Assembly (NCBI GenBank): GCA_902478875.1
Contig: CABSMZ010000123.1
Coordinates: 1-5,834, forward strand
Source of the DNA: an uncultured Collinsella sp.
GTDB lineage: Bacteria > Actinomycetota > Coriobacteriia > Coriobacteriales > Coriobacteriaceae
Direction: 5' to 3'
DNA: 5,834 nt
A program made the translations under genes and the position numbers. Below the pieces are notes generated by a model. It made no database searches and had not been told where the DNA came from. It was given only the letters and a program-made list of their open reading frames with translations. How positions within the stretch are numbered: position 1 is the first letter of the stretch; every line of letters starts with the position of its first letter. This document shows, one piece after another, positions 1 to 5,184 of the stretch.

Positions 1-68
1 GTCCGGCGGCATTTACCAGCGAAGACCGGGCCCGCTTTAAGCGCAACCTCACCGAGCTGCTGCGCTAA
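1..68 (+). CDS. C-terminal end of an unidentified protein (5' partial)
   Basis: The frame that starts at base 3 is open and ends with TAA at 66-68, giving 21 residues: PAAFTSEDRARFKRNLTELL followed by R. The tail is charged and looks helical. The stop is followed after two bases by a strong intrinsic terminator, and codon use is GC-rich like the real genes nearby, so this is very probably the end of a genuine gene. The fragment is too short to name a family, and I do not recognise it. The start lies outside the window. Confidence 0.7.
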   Translation, partial: PAAFTSEDRARFKRNLTELLR

Positions 69-70
69 CC

Positions 71-115
71 AAGGTAGATTTTCGGGACATGCCCGGAAAT
101 CTACCTTTTTGTTTT
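71..115 (+). terminator. Strong intrinsic terminator of the upstream gene
   Basis: A 16-base left arm (71-86) pairs with 92-107 around a 5-base loop (87-91). The only imperfection is one T-G wobble. The arm ends in a T-rich tail (TTTTT G TTTT, 106-115). It lies two bases after the TAA of the upstream partial gene, which is the expected place for a Rho-independent terminator. Confidence 0.93.
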
Positions 116-149
116 GAGCGGTGTGAGCGCTCGGAATCCATGGCTCAAC

Positions 150-225
150 AAAAAACGGGCTTCAAAATGCCATGCGTCGCCGCATTGCGCAGGCGCCGAG
201 CATGGCTATTTGAAGCCCATTTTTT
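150..225. terminator. Bidirectional intrinsic terminator between convergent genes
   Basis: The left arm 157-175 and right arm 200-218 pair over 10 bp (GGGCTTCAAA / TTTGAAGCCC) and then 7 bp (GCCATGC / GCATGGC), separated by a 2x2 internal mismatch. The 24-base apex is itself GC-rich. Six A's (150-155) precede the stem and six T's (220-225) follow it, so each strand ends in a U-tract. It sits 8 bases beyond the stop of the minus-strand transporter gene and is probably that gene's main terminator. For + strand transcripts it backs up the terminator at 71-115. Confidence 0.85.
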
Positions 226-233
226 AGGCCTAC

Positions 234-1334
234 TTAGAGGCCGAAGGCGGATAGGATAAGGCCCCAGCCGGCGCCGATGACGTACATCATGACCAGGAAC
301 ACGGCGTTTTCACGAGCGCTGCGGTTGGTGCGGAACAGGACAAGATAGCCCACGCCGGCGGAAATGAGCGTGCCGGCGAGCATCGGCGCCAGCTGTAGCG
401 CGCCCTCCAGGTACAGCTGCGTAATGACCACGCTGGCCGAGCAGTTGGGGATCAGGCCGACGAGTGCCGAGCCCAAGACGGCGAGCGTCTCGTTGCCACG
501 CAGGAACTGCTCGATCGCGGACTCTCCGAAGGTCTCGAGCACGGCAACTAGAATCAGCGTCACCAGGAAAATAAAAACCGAAACCTGCACGGTGTGCGAG
601 ATCGCGCTGCGGATAATCGACAGGACGGGCGCACCTTCGTGGGAGTGACCGTGGTCGTGCCCATGGCCGTGGTGGTGCTCATGCTCGCCTGCGTGACCGT
701 GGTCATGGCTGTGTCCGTGGTCGCGCTCGTGTTCATCTTCATCATCATCGCAACCGCAATGGTCGCGCTCGCACAGCTCATGGATGTGATCGGCGCTCAC
801 GCCCGCCTCGGCCACCTCGTCGATGATGTCACCGCCAGTGTGGTCGTCGTGCGCGCAGTTCACGTGGGCCGGGTTGGCCGCGGTTCCCAGCACGGTACGG
901 CGAATCGCCGCATGCGCGCGAGCGTTACGACGCAGGCCGCGAATGGCGGCGTCCACGATAAAGCCCGTGACCAGCGCGATCAGTGCCTTCGAAGCCAAAA
1001 GCATCGCCATGGTCTGCACGGGCACCTGCTCGGCGAACAACAGCGGCAGCATCTCATCGGAGGTCGAAAGGAACACCGCCACCAACGTGCCCAAGGTCAC
1101 GACACGACCGGCGTACAGCGTTGCCGCCATGGCCGAAAAGCCGCACTGCGGCACCATACCCAGCAACGAGCCAACCACGGGACCTGCGGCGCCGGCGCGC
1201 TTGATGGCCCCGTTAACGCGGTCGCCCGCGACGTGCTCAAGTGTCTCGAGGGCCAGATACGTCACCAACAAAAACGGCACAAGCGAGAGCGTGTCCTTGC
1301 CGGCGTCGAGCAGAATATCAATCAGCAAATCCAT
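234..1334 (-). CDS. His-rich membrane transporter, ArsP_2 / putative manganese (heavy-metal) exporter family
   Basis: Encodes 366 residues, predicted as an integral inner-membrane metal exporter. Two hydrophobic halves carry the same pattern: residues about 54-100 (GSLLGMVPQCGFS, then TLY, then LPLLF) and 288-334 (GSALVGLIPNCSAS, then QLY, then LVLF). This points to an internal duplication, with P-Q-C64 and P-N-C298 at equivalent places, probably lining the transport path. Between the halves, residues about 157-232 form a hydrophilic loop with some 20 histidines (H-G-H / H-D-H runs), many Asp/Glu and Cys160, 188, 193 and 195, a typical metal-collecting loop. This architecture fits the ArsP_2 (DUF2899) family, variously annotated as arsenic efflux or putative manganese transporter. 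The metal cannot be read from sequence; the His loop favours Zn, Mn, Ni or Co over arsenic. The ATG at 1334 has AAAGG 11 bases upstream. Family assignment is from memory of the motifs. Confidence 0.85.
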   Translation of the reverse strand: MDLLIDILLDAGKDTLSLVPFLLVTYLALETLEHVAGDRVNGAIKRAGAAGPVVGSLLGMVPQCGFSAMAATLYAGRVVTLGTLVAVFLSTSDEMLPLLFAEQVPVQTMAMLLASKALIALVTGFIVDAAIRGLRRNARAHAAIRRTVLGTAANPAHVNCAHDDHTGGDIIDEVAEAGVSADHIHELCERDHCGCDDDEDEHERDHGHSHDHGHAGEHEHHHGHGHDHGHSHEGAPVLSIIRSAISHTVQVSVFIFLVTLILVAVLETFGESAIEQFLRGNETLAVLGSALVGLIPNCSASVVITQLYLEGALQLAPMLAGTLISAGVGYLVLFRTNRSARENAVFLVMMYVIGAGWGLILSAFGL

Positions 1335-1383
1335 GACGGATGGAACCTTTCGTGTCTTTCGGCAGCATTGTAAAAGTCCTAGC

Positions 1384-1409
1384 GGTCAACTAGGGTATTG
1401 TAGTTGACC
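1384..1409. promoter_or_regulatory. Operator-like inverted repeat over the transporter promoter
   Basis: GGTCAACTA (1384-1392) and TAGTTGACC (1401-1409) are perfect 9-bp inverted arms with 8 bases between them. On the minus strand the element covers the -10 box and the predicted start site, so a bound dimer would block the transporter promoter. It bears no resemblance to the ATATGA-type sites of the ArsR cluster further right, so a different regulator is expected. A metal-responsive DtxR- or Fur-type factor is conceivable, but I cannot match it to a known consensus. Confidence 0.6.
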
Positions 1410-1424
1410 TAGGCGTGGTGCCAA
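1397..1424 (-). promoter_or_regulatory. Sigma-70-type promoter of the His-rich transporter gene
   Basis: Read on the minus strand: -35 TTGGCA (1424-1419, 5 of 6 to consensus), a 16-base spacer, then -10 TACAAT (1402-1397, 5 of 6). Transcription would start near 1390, giving a leader of about 55 nt before the ATG at 1334. The -10 box lies partly inside the inverted repeat at 1384-1409, which supports regulated expression. Confidence 0.65.
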
Positions 1425-1506
1425 TAGTTGCCCATGGTAAACTATCATCTCGCCACATCTTAATGACCCTGAGCCGCACGACGCGGCCCATCCAAGGAGA
1501 AGTTAT

Positions 1507-2475
1507 ATGAACGTTTCACAAGCACTCGAATACGAGCGCCAGCCGTTTATTCCCATGTTTATCTATGGCGATCACGGCGCCATGGAGTCCGAGCGCCAGA
1601 AGGGCGAAGAGGCCCTCAAGGTGCTCGAGACCGAGTACTTTACCGCCGAGGGCGACCCCAGCTTCGACTTTGCCACCGTGCGCGACCTGGCTGACCGCAA
1701 CCGCGACCTGTGCGACCAGATTGGCGAGGCACGCCTGCGCAACGTGACGCCCGCGACGCTTTCGCGCGGCCTGTCCGATGCCGACACCTGCGCCGCCATC
1801 GGCAAGATGCAAAAGCGCACCGCCGCGTCCGTTATGCGCGAGATCCGCGGCGACCGCGACGCGCTCGGCGTCGCCTACGCTCGCAAGCCCATCCAAGGCA
1901 CGGTGCTGGGCATCGACATCGAGACCACCGGTCGCGCGCCCGAGCGCGGCTACATCATCAACGTGGGCTGGGAAATCATGGACCTCACCAGCGACGCCGT
2001 GCCGCATGACGCCGAGGCGCATTACTGCGGCCTGCCCGACATCTACCGCGGCGAGGATGTGCCGCTGTCGAATATCCACCATATCACCTGGGACGACATC
2101 GACGGCAAAAAGCCGTTCCGCGAGAACAAGGAACTGCAGAAGCAGCTGCTCAAGCTTATGAAGAAGTACCCGTACATGGCGCATAACGCCGCGTTCGAGG
2201 ACAGCTGGTTCAAAATTCATCTGGACGGTTACGCCGAGGCACGCCGCGCCGGCAAGATCATCGTCATCGACTCGCGCCAGATCTGCCGCAGCCTGGATGC
2301 CGACGTCCGCTCGCTCCCCCGCGAGTCCGCGCCCGCCGCGCTCGAGAACTGGGCGCGCCGCCGTGGCACCCTCGCCGCCGACGCCAACGAGCAGCACCTG
2401 GGCCTCGACGACACCGACCTCATGCTCCGCACCGTCCAAGCCGAGTTCAACCTCAAGAACCTGTTTGCCAAGTAG
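1507..2475 (+). CDS. DEDDh 3'-5' exonuclease (DnaQ / RNase T superfamily) with N-terminal extension
   Basis: Encodes 322 residues. The C-terminal two-thirds (about 132-315) is an RNase H-fold exonuclease: Exo I in GIDIETTG (D137, E139), Exo II in AHNAAFEDSW (N227, D232), and Exo III as H297-x4-D302 in HLGLDDTD. The H-x4-D spacing makes it DEDDh, the class of DnaQ (proofreading subunit epsilon), RNase T and oligoribonuclease, which remove 3' nucleotides using two metal ions. Residues 1-130 are charged and helical, with no motif I recognise, and they precede the catalytic core instead of the usual short N-terminus. No polymerase or BRCT/UvrC partner domain is visible, so this looks like a free-standing cytosolic nuclease. 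AAGGAG at 1494-1499, 7 bases before ATG, fixes the start. It is transcribed alone, divergent from the metal transporter. Substrate (DNA or RNA) is unknown. Confidence 0.88.
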   Translation: MNVSQALEYERQPFIPMFIYGDHGAMESERQKGEEALKVLETEYFTAEGDPSFDFATVRDLADRNRDLCDQIGEARLRNVTPATLSRGLSDADTCAAIGKMQKRTAASVMREIRGDRDALGVAYARKPIQGTVLGIDIETTGRAPERGYIINVGWEIMDLTSDAVPHDAEAHYCGLPDIYRGEDVPLSNIHHITWDDIDGKKPFRENKELQKQLLKLMKKYPYMAHNAAFEDSWFKIHLDGYAEARRAGKIIVIDSRQICRSLDADVRSLPRESAPAALENWARRRGTLAADANEQHLGLDDTDLMLRTVQAEFNLKNLFAK

Positions 2476-2507
2476 AAACGTCTACGACAAACTCCGGCGT
2501 AGATCAC

Positions 2508-2547
2508 GGGCGGCCTCGCAGCGGGAAACCCCGCAGCGGGGCCGCCC
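2508..2547 (+). terminator. GC-rich nested hairpin after the exonuclease gene
   Basis: GGGCGGCC (2508-2515) pairs with GGCCGCCC (2540-2547), and inside it GCGGG (2521-2525) pairs with CCCGC (2530-2534) around AAAC. It begins 32 bases past the exonuclease stop, as a terminator would. There is no T-run afterwards, so it may act as an RNA 3'-end stabiliser or a weak or Rho-assisted terminator. A smaller arm pair, TCTACG / CGTAGA (2481-2486 / 2498-2503), lies just before it. Confidence 0.5.
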
Positions 2548-2826
2548 TACGTTCCACAAATAAATCTGCCATCACAAATTCTGAACCCTCATTTTGAACG
2601 ATTTCGGCCAATTCCCGACACGTAATGCGTTGTCGGATGGCGATGCATCGATATCAAATGTGCGGCAATTGAGTATTTATCTGCTATAGCTAAGCTGCGA
2701 AAACTTTTATTTAGGGCATACCAACTCATAATTGCGTCAAGCTTTTGGACAGCATTTTGTTAGACCTCTAAAACGGCTTTTCCACTCAGCGCCGTCAACA
2801 CGGCATTAGCTGACACGATATATATC
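2548..2826. other. AT-rich intergenic stretch before the nuclease-domain gene
   Basis: No credible coding frame. The base composition switches from the very GC-rich exonuclease gene to AT-richer DNA here. Small palindromes are present: CCGACA / TGTCGG (2615-2620 / 2631-2636), the 10-bp palindrome CGATGCATCG (2641-2650), a hairpin GCCGT-CAAC-ACGGC (2791-2804), and the 10-bp palindrome GATATATATC (2817-2826) that abuts the next start codon. I could not find a convincing -35/-10 pair or a Shine-Dalgarno sequence for the gene at 2827. Confidence 0.6.
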
Positions 2827-4017
2827 ATGAGTATCGTATTGTCACATACCACTGCAAAAGCGGTCTACCAGGCCGCGCATTCGGTGTCTGCGAAAGGCAT
2901 CGAATCCTGTAGTCCTGCCGCGATTTACGGATCATGTCCCACCGGAACGCTCCTTGACGCAGCCGCAGAATGGCTCACCAAAAATGATGTTTCCCTCGAC
3001 GCAAATGATTCCCTCGAGGTGATGGTGTTTGACCGCAGGAATGCGCGCTATGCAATGAACTGTCAGTGCCACGTTTCTTCAAAACGATTCTCGAACTCAC
3101 GCTTTATAAAGCTCAAAGATGGCATCTTCATTGTTGGCGTTGAGCTTTGCGCACTTCAGGCCGCCACCTATCTTCCTTTTCGCGGACTGGTGGAGTACTA
3201 CTTTGAACTATGCGGCGCTTATTCCCTTGGAACCGACTCTTCCACCTCCTATACCGAGCGTTTCGCGCTCACCTCGACCGAGAGGTTAAAGCAGTTCTTT
3301 AATTCCATTACCAGATGCGACGGTTTGGCCCTTGCCCGAAAGGCGATCCAATGTGTACGCGACGGATGCCGGTCTCCCATGGAAACGGCATTTGTCATGA
3401 TGCTAACGCTGCCCAAAAGCGAAGGAGGGCTTGGTATTAAGGGAATTGAGACCGATTACGAGGTGCAGGTCACCACTGCCGCAAAGAATCTCACGAGACG
3501 CAAAAAGTTCTTTATGGATGCGTATCTAAAGAAATCTCGCACAGACATTGAATACAACGGTTTTTATCATGACGCGGAAGAAGACCGCGCCATCGATGAG
3601 GAGCGCAAGAATGCACTTGCGTCCATGGGGTACGGAATCATCACCGTCAGCCGTTATTCCTTTATGCATGCCAGCTCTTTTGTTAGGGCCATGGAAGCAA
3701 TCCAGCGGAAAGAGGGCGTACGTCCCTCGCGTCTGCCAAAAGACTTTCAAATCATGCAAGAGGACCTGAGACAGTTTGTGCTCAGAAGGTTTATTGAAGA
3801 GAAAAAGCGAATTCAGAAGCAGCTTCGCCAAGATTCCGAAGAGCGTCAACGAATCGACCTCGAAAAAGCAACACTCGAAGGCATCACGCTGGATGACCCG
3901 ACAATTAATGAAGTTCCGGCAATCGATGACATGCAGACAGTCGAATCCGACAGCCCATCATTTACCCAAACAAGCAACCTCGTGCCCGAGGGCAGGATCT
4001 TCGGGGCAGGAAGCTAG
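2827..4017 (+). CDS. Hypothetical protein with C-terminal PD-(D/E)XK nuclease-like (DUF559/Vsr-like) domain
   Basis: Encodes 396 residues. Residues about 183-285 follow the DUF559/Vsr-like nuclease layout: SPMET (E186), then FMDAYL (D231), then D-IEYNG (E242), then a D-x2-R-x3-L helix (D257, R260) and GYGIITVSRY. D231 and E242 would be metal ligands; the position that is usually Lys is Asn244. The first 180 residues are a mixed alpha/beta region with a short FIVGVELCALQAA segment. It resembles, weakly, the AbiEi-type front half often fused to DUF559 in Actinobacteria. Residues about 315-350 are a charged helix, probably coiled coil, followed by an acidic disordered tail. Codon use is AT-richer than the neighbours, suggesting recent acquisition. 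The ATG has no Shine-Dalgarno sequence, so the start is uncertain. No methylase, restriction subunit or antitoxin neighbour is seen, so role and activity are open. Confidence 0.72.
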   Translation: MSIVLSHTTAKAVYQAAHSVSAKGIESCSPAAIYGSCPTGTLLDAAAEWLTKNDVSLDANDSLEVMVFDRRNARYAMNCQCHVSSKRFSNSRFIKLKDGIFIVGVELCALQAATYLPFRGLVEYYFELCGAYSLGTDSSTSYTERFALTSTERLKQFFNSITRCDGLALARKAIQCVRDGCRSPMETAFVMMLTLPKSEGGLGIKGIETDYEVQVTTAAKNLTRRKKFFMDAYLKKSRTDIEYNGFYHDAEEDRAIDEERKNALASMGYGIITVSRYSFMHASSFVRAMEAIQRKEGVRPSRLPKDFQIMQEDLRQFVLRRFIEEKKRIQKQLRQDSEERQRIDLEKATLEGITLDDPTINEVPAIDDMQTVESDSPSFTQTSNLVPEGRIFGAGS

Positions 4018-4362
4018 ACCGGCTAACAAGGTGGGCACCTTAGCGACGTGCAAAATTGCGAGTATTCAGCAGAGCCGGGTGTCTATCACCCTCGAGTGGA
4101 TCCAAATGTGAAGCGAAATCACTCTTGCGTGAGAGCGTTAGGCAACATTTGAGGAAGAACTCATCGGATTAACACCCTAAGATAACTCTTGAACTGCATT
4201 ATATGGCCTGTAATAAATTAACAGACCCCCTATCATTGCAGAATACTCCAATTTTTGCACGGCTCAGGGACACCCACCCCGGCATCGGCTATCAAAACCG
4301 CTCACTCCGGGATCTCGTCCACTATTCCCCATCATTCTGTGCAACGAATTACCTGAACGTCA
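4018..4362. other. Long intergenic stretch, no gene recognised
   Basis: No supported coding frame on either strand and no tRNA T-loop signature. Immediately after the nuclease-domain gene, AAGGT (4028-4032) and ACCTT (4037-4041) can form a short hairpin, extended by GCT/AGC with a bulge, but no T-run follows, so termination there is doubtful. The middle (4181-4260) is notably AT-rich. A long-looped CCCGG / CCGGG pair lies around 4277-4311. The stretch may hold remnants of acquired DNA, but nothing in it is identifiable. Confidence 0.5.
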
Positions 4363-4390
4363 TTGACATATGAACATACACTCATATAAT
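4363..4390 (+). promoter_or_regulatory. Promoter of the ArsR repressor / HMA operon
   Basis: A perfect -35 TTGACA (4363-4368) and a perfect -10 TATAAT (4385-4390) are separated by 16 bases. The start point would be near 4397, giving a leader of about 40 nt. The first repressor site fills the spacer and a second lies just past the start point, so this near-consensus, intrinsically strong promoter is well placed for tight repression by the protein it expresses. Confidence 0.9.
4368..4387. promoter_or_regulatory. ArsR/SmtB operator 1, inside the promoter spacer
   Basis: ATATGAACATACACTCATAT: arms ATATGA and TCATAT are inverted repeats 8 bases apart. It occupies the spacer between -35 and -10 and overlaps both boxes. 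Reverse-complemented, it matches the other two sites at most positions (consensus ATATGAGYGNRTGTTCATAY). The form agrees with known imperfect-palindrome operators of SmtB/CzrA-type zinc sensors. Confidence 0.85.
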
Positions 4391-4402
4391 CGGAAGCAAG
4401 TT

Positions 4403-4422
4403 ATATGAGCGCATGTTCATAT
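4403..4422. promoter_or_regulatory. ArsR/SmtB operator 2, in the repressor leader
   Basis: ATATGAGCGCATGTTCATAT, the same imperfect palindrome in inverted orientation relative to operator 1. The centres are 35 bp apart. It covers roughly +6 to +25 of the predicted transcript and ends just before the ribosome-binding site AAAGGA (4424-4429). Two sites on one promoter suggest cooperative binding of two dimers. Confidence 0.83.
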
Positions 4423-4436
4423 GAAAGGATATTGCA

Positions 4437-4802
4437 ATGAGCATCCGCGTTGATGAAACGAAACCCGACATCGAGGCCACCGAACCCGCGATCCCCACCA
4501 CCTGCTCGCCCGAGGACCTTCCCGACGAGGAGCTTCTCTACGACCTCGCCGACCTGTTCAAGGTCTTCAGCGACACCACGCGCATCAAGATCCTCTATGC
4601 CCTCATGGGCCGCGAGCTCTGCGTGGCAGACATCGCCGAAGCGACCGAAACCTCGCAGTCCGCGGTGTCGCACCAGCTGCGCACACTCAAGCAGTCGCAC
4701 CTGGTTAAATTCCGGCGCGACGGGCGCAATATCCTCTACTCGCTCGCCGACGACCACGTCTACACCATGCTCAACCAAGGCATGAGCCACATCTGCGAAT
4801 AG
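4437..4802 (+). CDS. ArsR/SmtB-family zinc-type metalloregulatory repressor
   Basis: Encodes 121 residues, a typical length for the family. The winged-helix core spans about 33-103: LFKVFSDTTRIKILYAL, ELCVADIAE (alpha-3, C62), recognition helix SQSAVSHQLRTLKQ (73-86), and the wing FRRDGRNILYSL (92-103). The C-terminal helix carries D105, H107, H118 and E121 with exactly the spacing of the SmtB/CzrA alpha-5 zinc site (D-x-H-x10-H-x2-E), so all four ligands are present. The alpha-3 motif is ELCVAD, lacking the second Cys of CadC-type Cd/Pb sensors, which favours Zn(II) (perhaps Co(II)) as inducer. Expected action: the apo-dimer binds the ATATGA sites and metal releases it. AAAGGA lies 7 bases before the ATG. 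It heads an operon with the small HMA gene, 63 bases downstream, and probably also controls the ATPase. Confidence 0.93.
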   Translation: MSIRVDETKPDIEATEPAIPTTCSPEDLPDEELLYDLADLFKVFSDTTRIKILYALMGRELCVADIAEATETSQSAVSHQLRTLKQSHLVKFRRDGRNILYSLADDHVYTMLNQGMSHICE

Positions 4803-4865
4803 CGACCAACCACGGTACCAGCGCGGCCTGCACCCAAGCCGCAAATACAGAGAAAGGAACCCACC

Positions 4866-5084
4866 ATGAAAAAGCAGTTTAAACTCGACGAGATCGACTG
4901 CGCCAACTGCGCGCGTGAGCTTCAGGACGAGCTGGCCAAGCTCGAGGGCGTCAAATCCGTGTCCGTCAACTTTATGACCCAGAAGCTGACGCTCGAGGCT
5001 GATGATGCTGAGTTCGACGAGGTGCTCAACCGCGTTGTAGAGTTTACGGCCGACGCCGAGCCGGACTGCGAGATCATTCTCTAG
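4866..5084 (+). CDS. Small heavy-metal-associated (HMA) domain protein
   Basis: Encodes 72 residues, essentially a single ferredoxin-like HMA domain: beta strand, then the metal site IDCANCA (C12, C15), helix ELQDELAKLEGV, and strands SVSVNFMTQKLTLEA. The last part (EVLNRVVEF) is the second helix, followed by an acidic tail with C68 in EPDCEIIL. The D-C-A-N-C-A form is the one seen in N-terminal domains of Zn/Cd ATPases, not the M-T/H-C-x-x-C of copper chaperones. The adjacent ATPase lacks this domain, so this protein probably delivers metal to it or modulates it in trans. GAAAGGA (4852-4858) is 7 bases before the ATG. No signal peptide, hence cytosolic. It is cotranscribed with the repressor. 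Confidence 0.9.
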   Translation: MKKQFKLDEIDCANCARELQDELAKLEGVKSVSVNFMTQKLTLEADDAEFDEVLNRVVEFTADAEPDCEIIL

Positions 5085-5105
5085 CCCAGGTTTACGCCAA
5101 CCTGC

Positions 5106-5128
5106 AAGGCCGCGATTGCCGCGGCCTT
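5106..5128 (+). terminator. Hairpin between the HMA and ATPase genes (terminator or attenuator)
   Basis: AAGGCCGCG (5106-5114) and CGCGGCCTT (5120-5128) form a perfect 9-bp stem with a 5-base loop, starting 22 bases after the HMA stop. Only TTTG follows, not a proper U-tract, so it is at best a weak terminator. It may lower read-through and so set the ratio of HMA protein to ATPase. Confidence 0.5.
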
Positions 5129-5141
5129 TGCTCGTGAAATT

Positions 5142-5161
5142 ATATGAGTGAGTGTTCATAC
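5142..5161. promoter_or_regulatory. ArsR/SmtB operator 3, upstream of the ATPase gene
   Basis: ATATGAGTGAGTGTTCATAC, the same palindrome as operators 1 and 2 except for the last base of the right arm. It ends 23 bases before the ATPase ATG. Its presence implies that the ATPase gene has its own metal-controlled promoter, though I could not find a good + strand -35/-10 pair around it. The nearest TATAAT-like hexamer reads on the minus strand. Confidence 0.8.
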
Positions 5162-5184
5162 ATTCAAATGGGAGGATACGAGTC

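Noticed and set aside
594..1373. Long + strand frame (259 codons) opposite the transporter
   Set aside because: It is the antisense shadow of the transporter gene. Its strange Val- and His-rich composition comes from the complement of the His-rich loop, and it runs through the transporter's own start and ribosome-binding site.
1335..1396. Possible metal riboswitch (yybP-ykoY type) in the transporter leader
   Set aside because: The predicted leader is only about 55 nt and shows no stable hairpin or conserved riboswitch core, so operator control explains the region better.
1410..1500. Promoter for the exonuclease gene
   Set aside because: TTGACC (1404-1409) resembles a -35 box, but no acceptable -10 hexamer occurs at 16-18 bases, and the alternatives are weaker. 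No specific promoter could be supported.
1516..2439. Long minus-strand frame (307 codons) opposite the exonuclease
   Set aside because: The + strand frame has intact DEDDh motifs and a good ribosome-binding site. The antisense frame is a by-product of GC-rich codon positions and shows no domain pattern.
4018..4111. Frame continuing to 4111 that ends in RVSITLEWIQM, reminiscent of a recombinase tail
   Set aside because: The resemblance is only a few residues, the frame overlaps the nuclease-domain gene for most of its length, and no catalytic recombinase motif is present.
4066..4140. Possible tRNA or structured RNA in the gap after the nuclease-domain gene
   Set aside because: No GTTCRA T-loop, no 7-bp acceptor pairing and no CCA-like end could be found on either strand.
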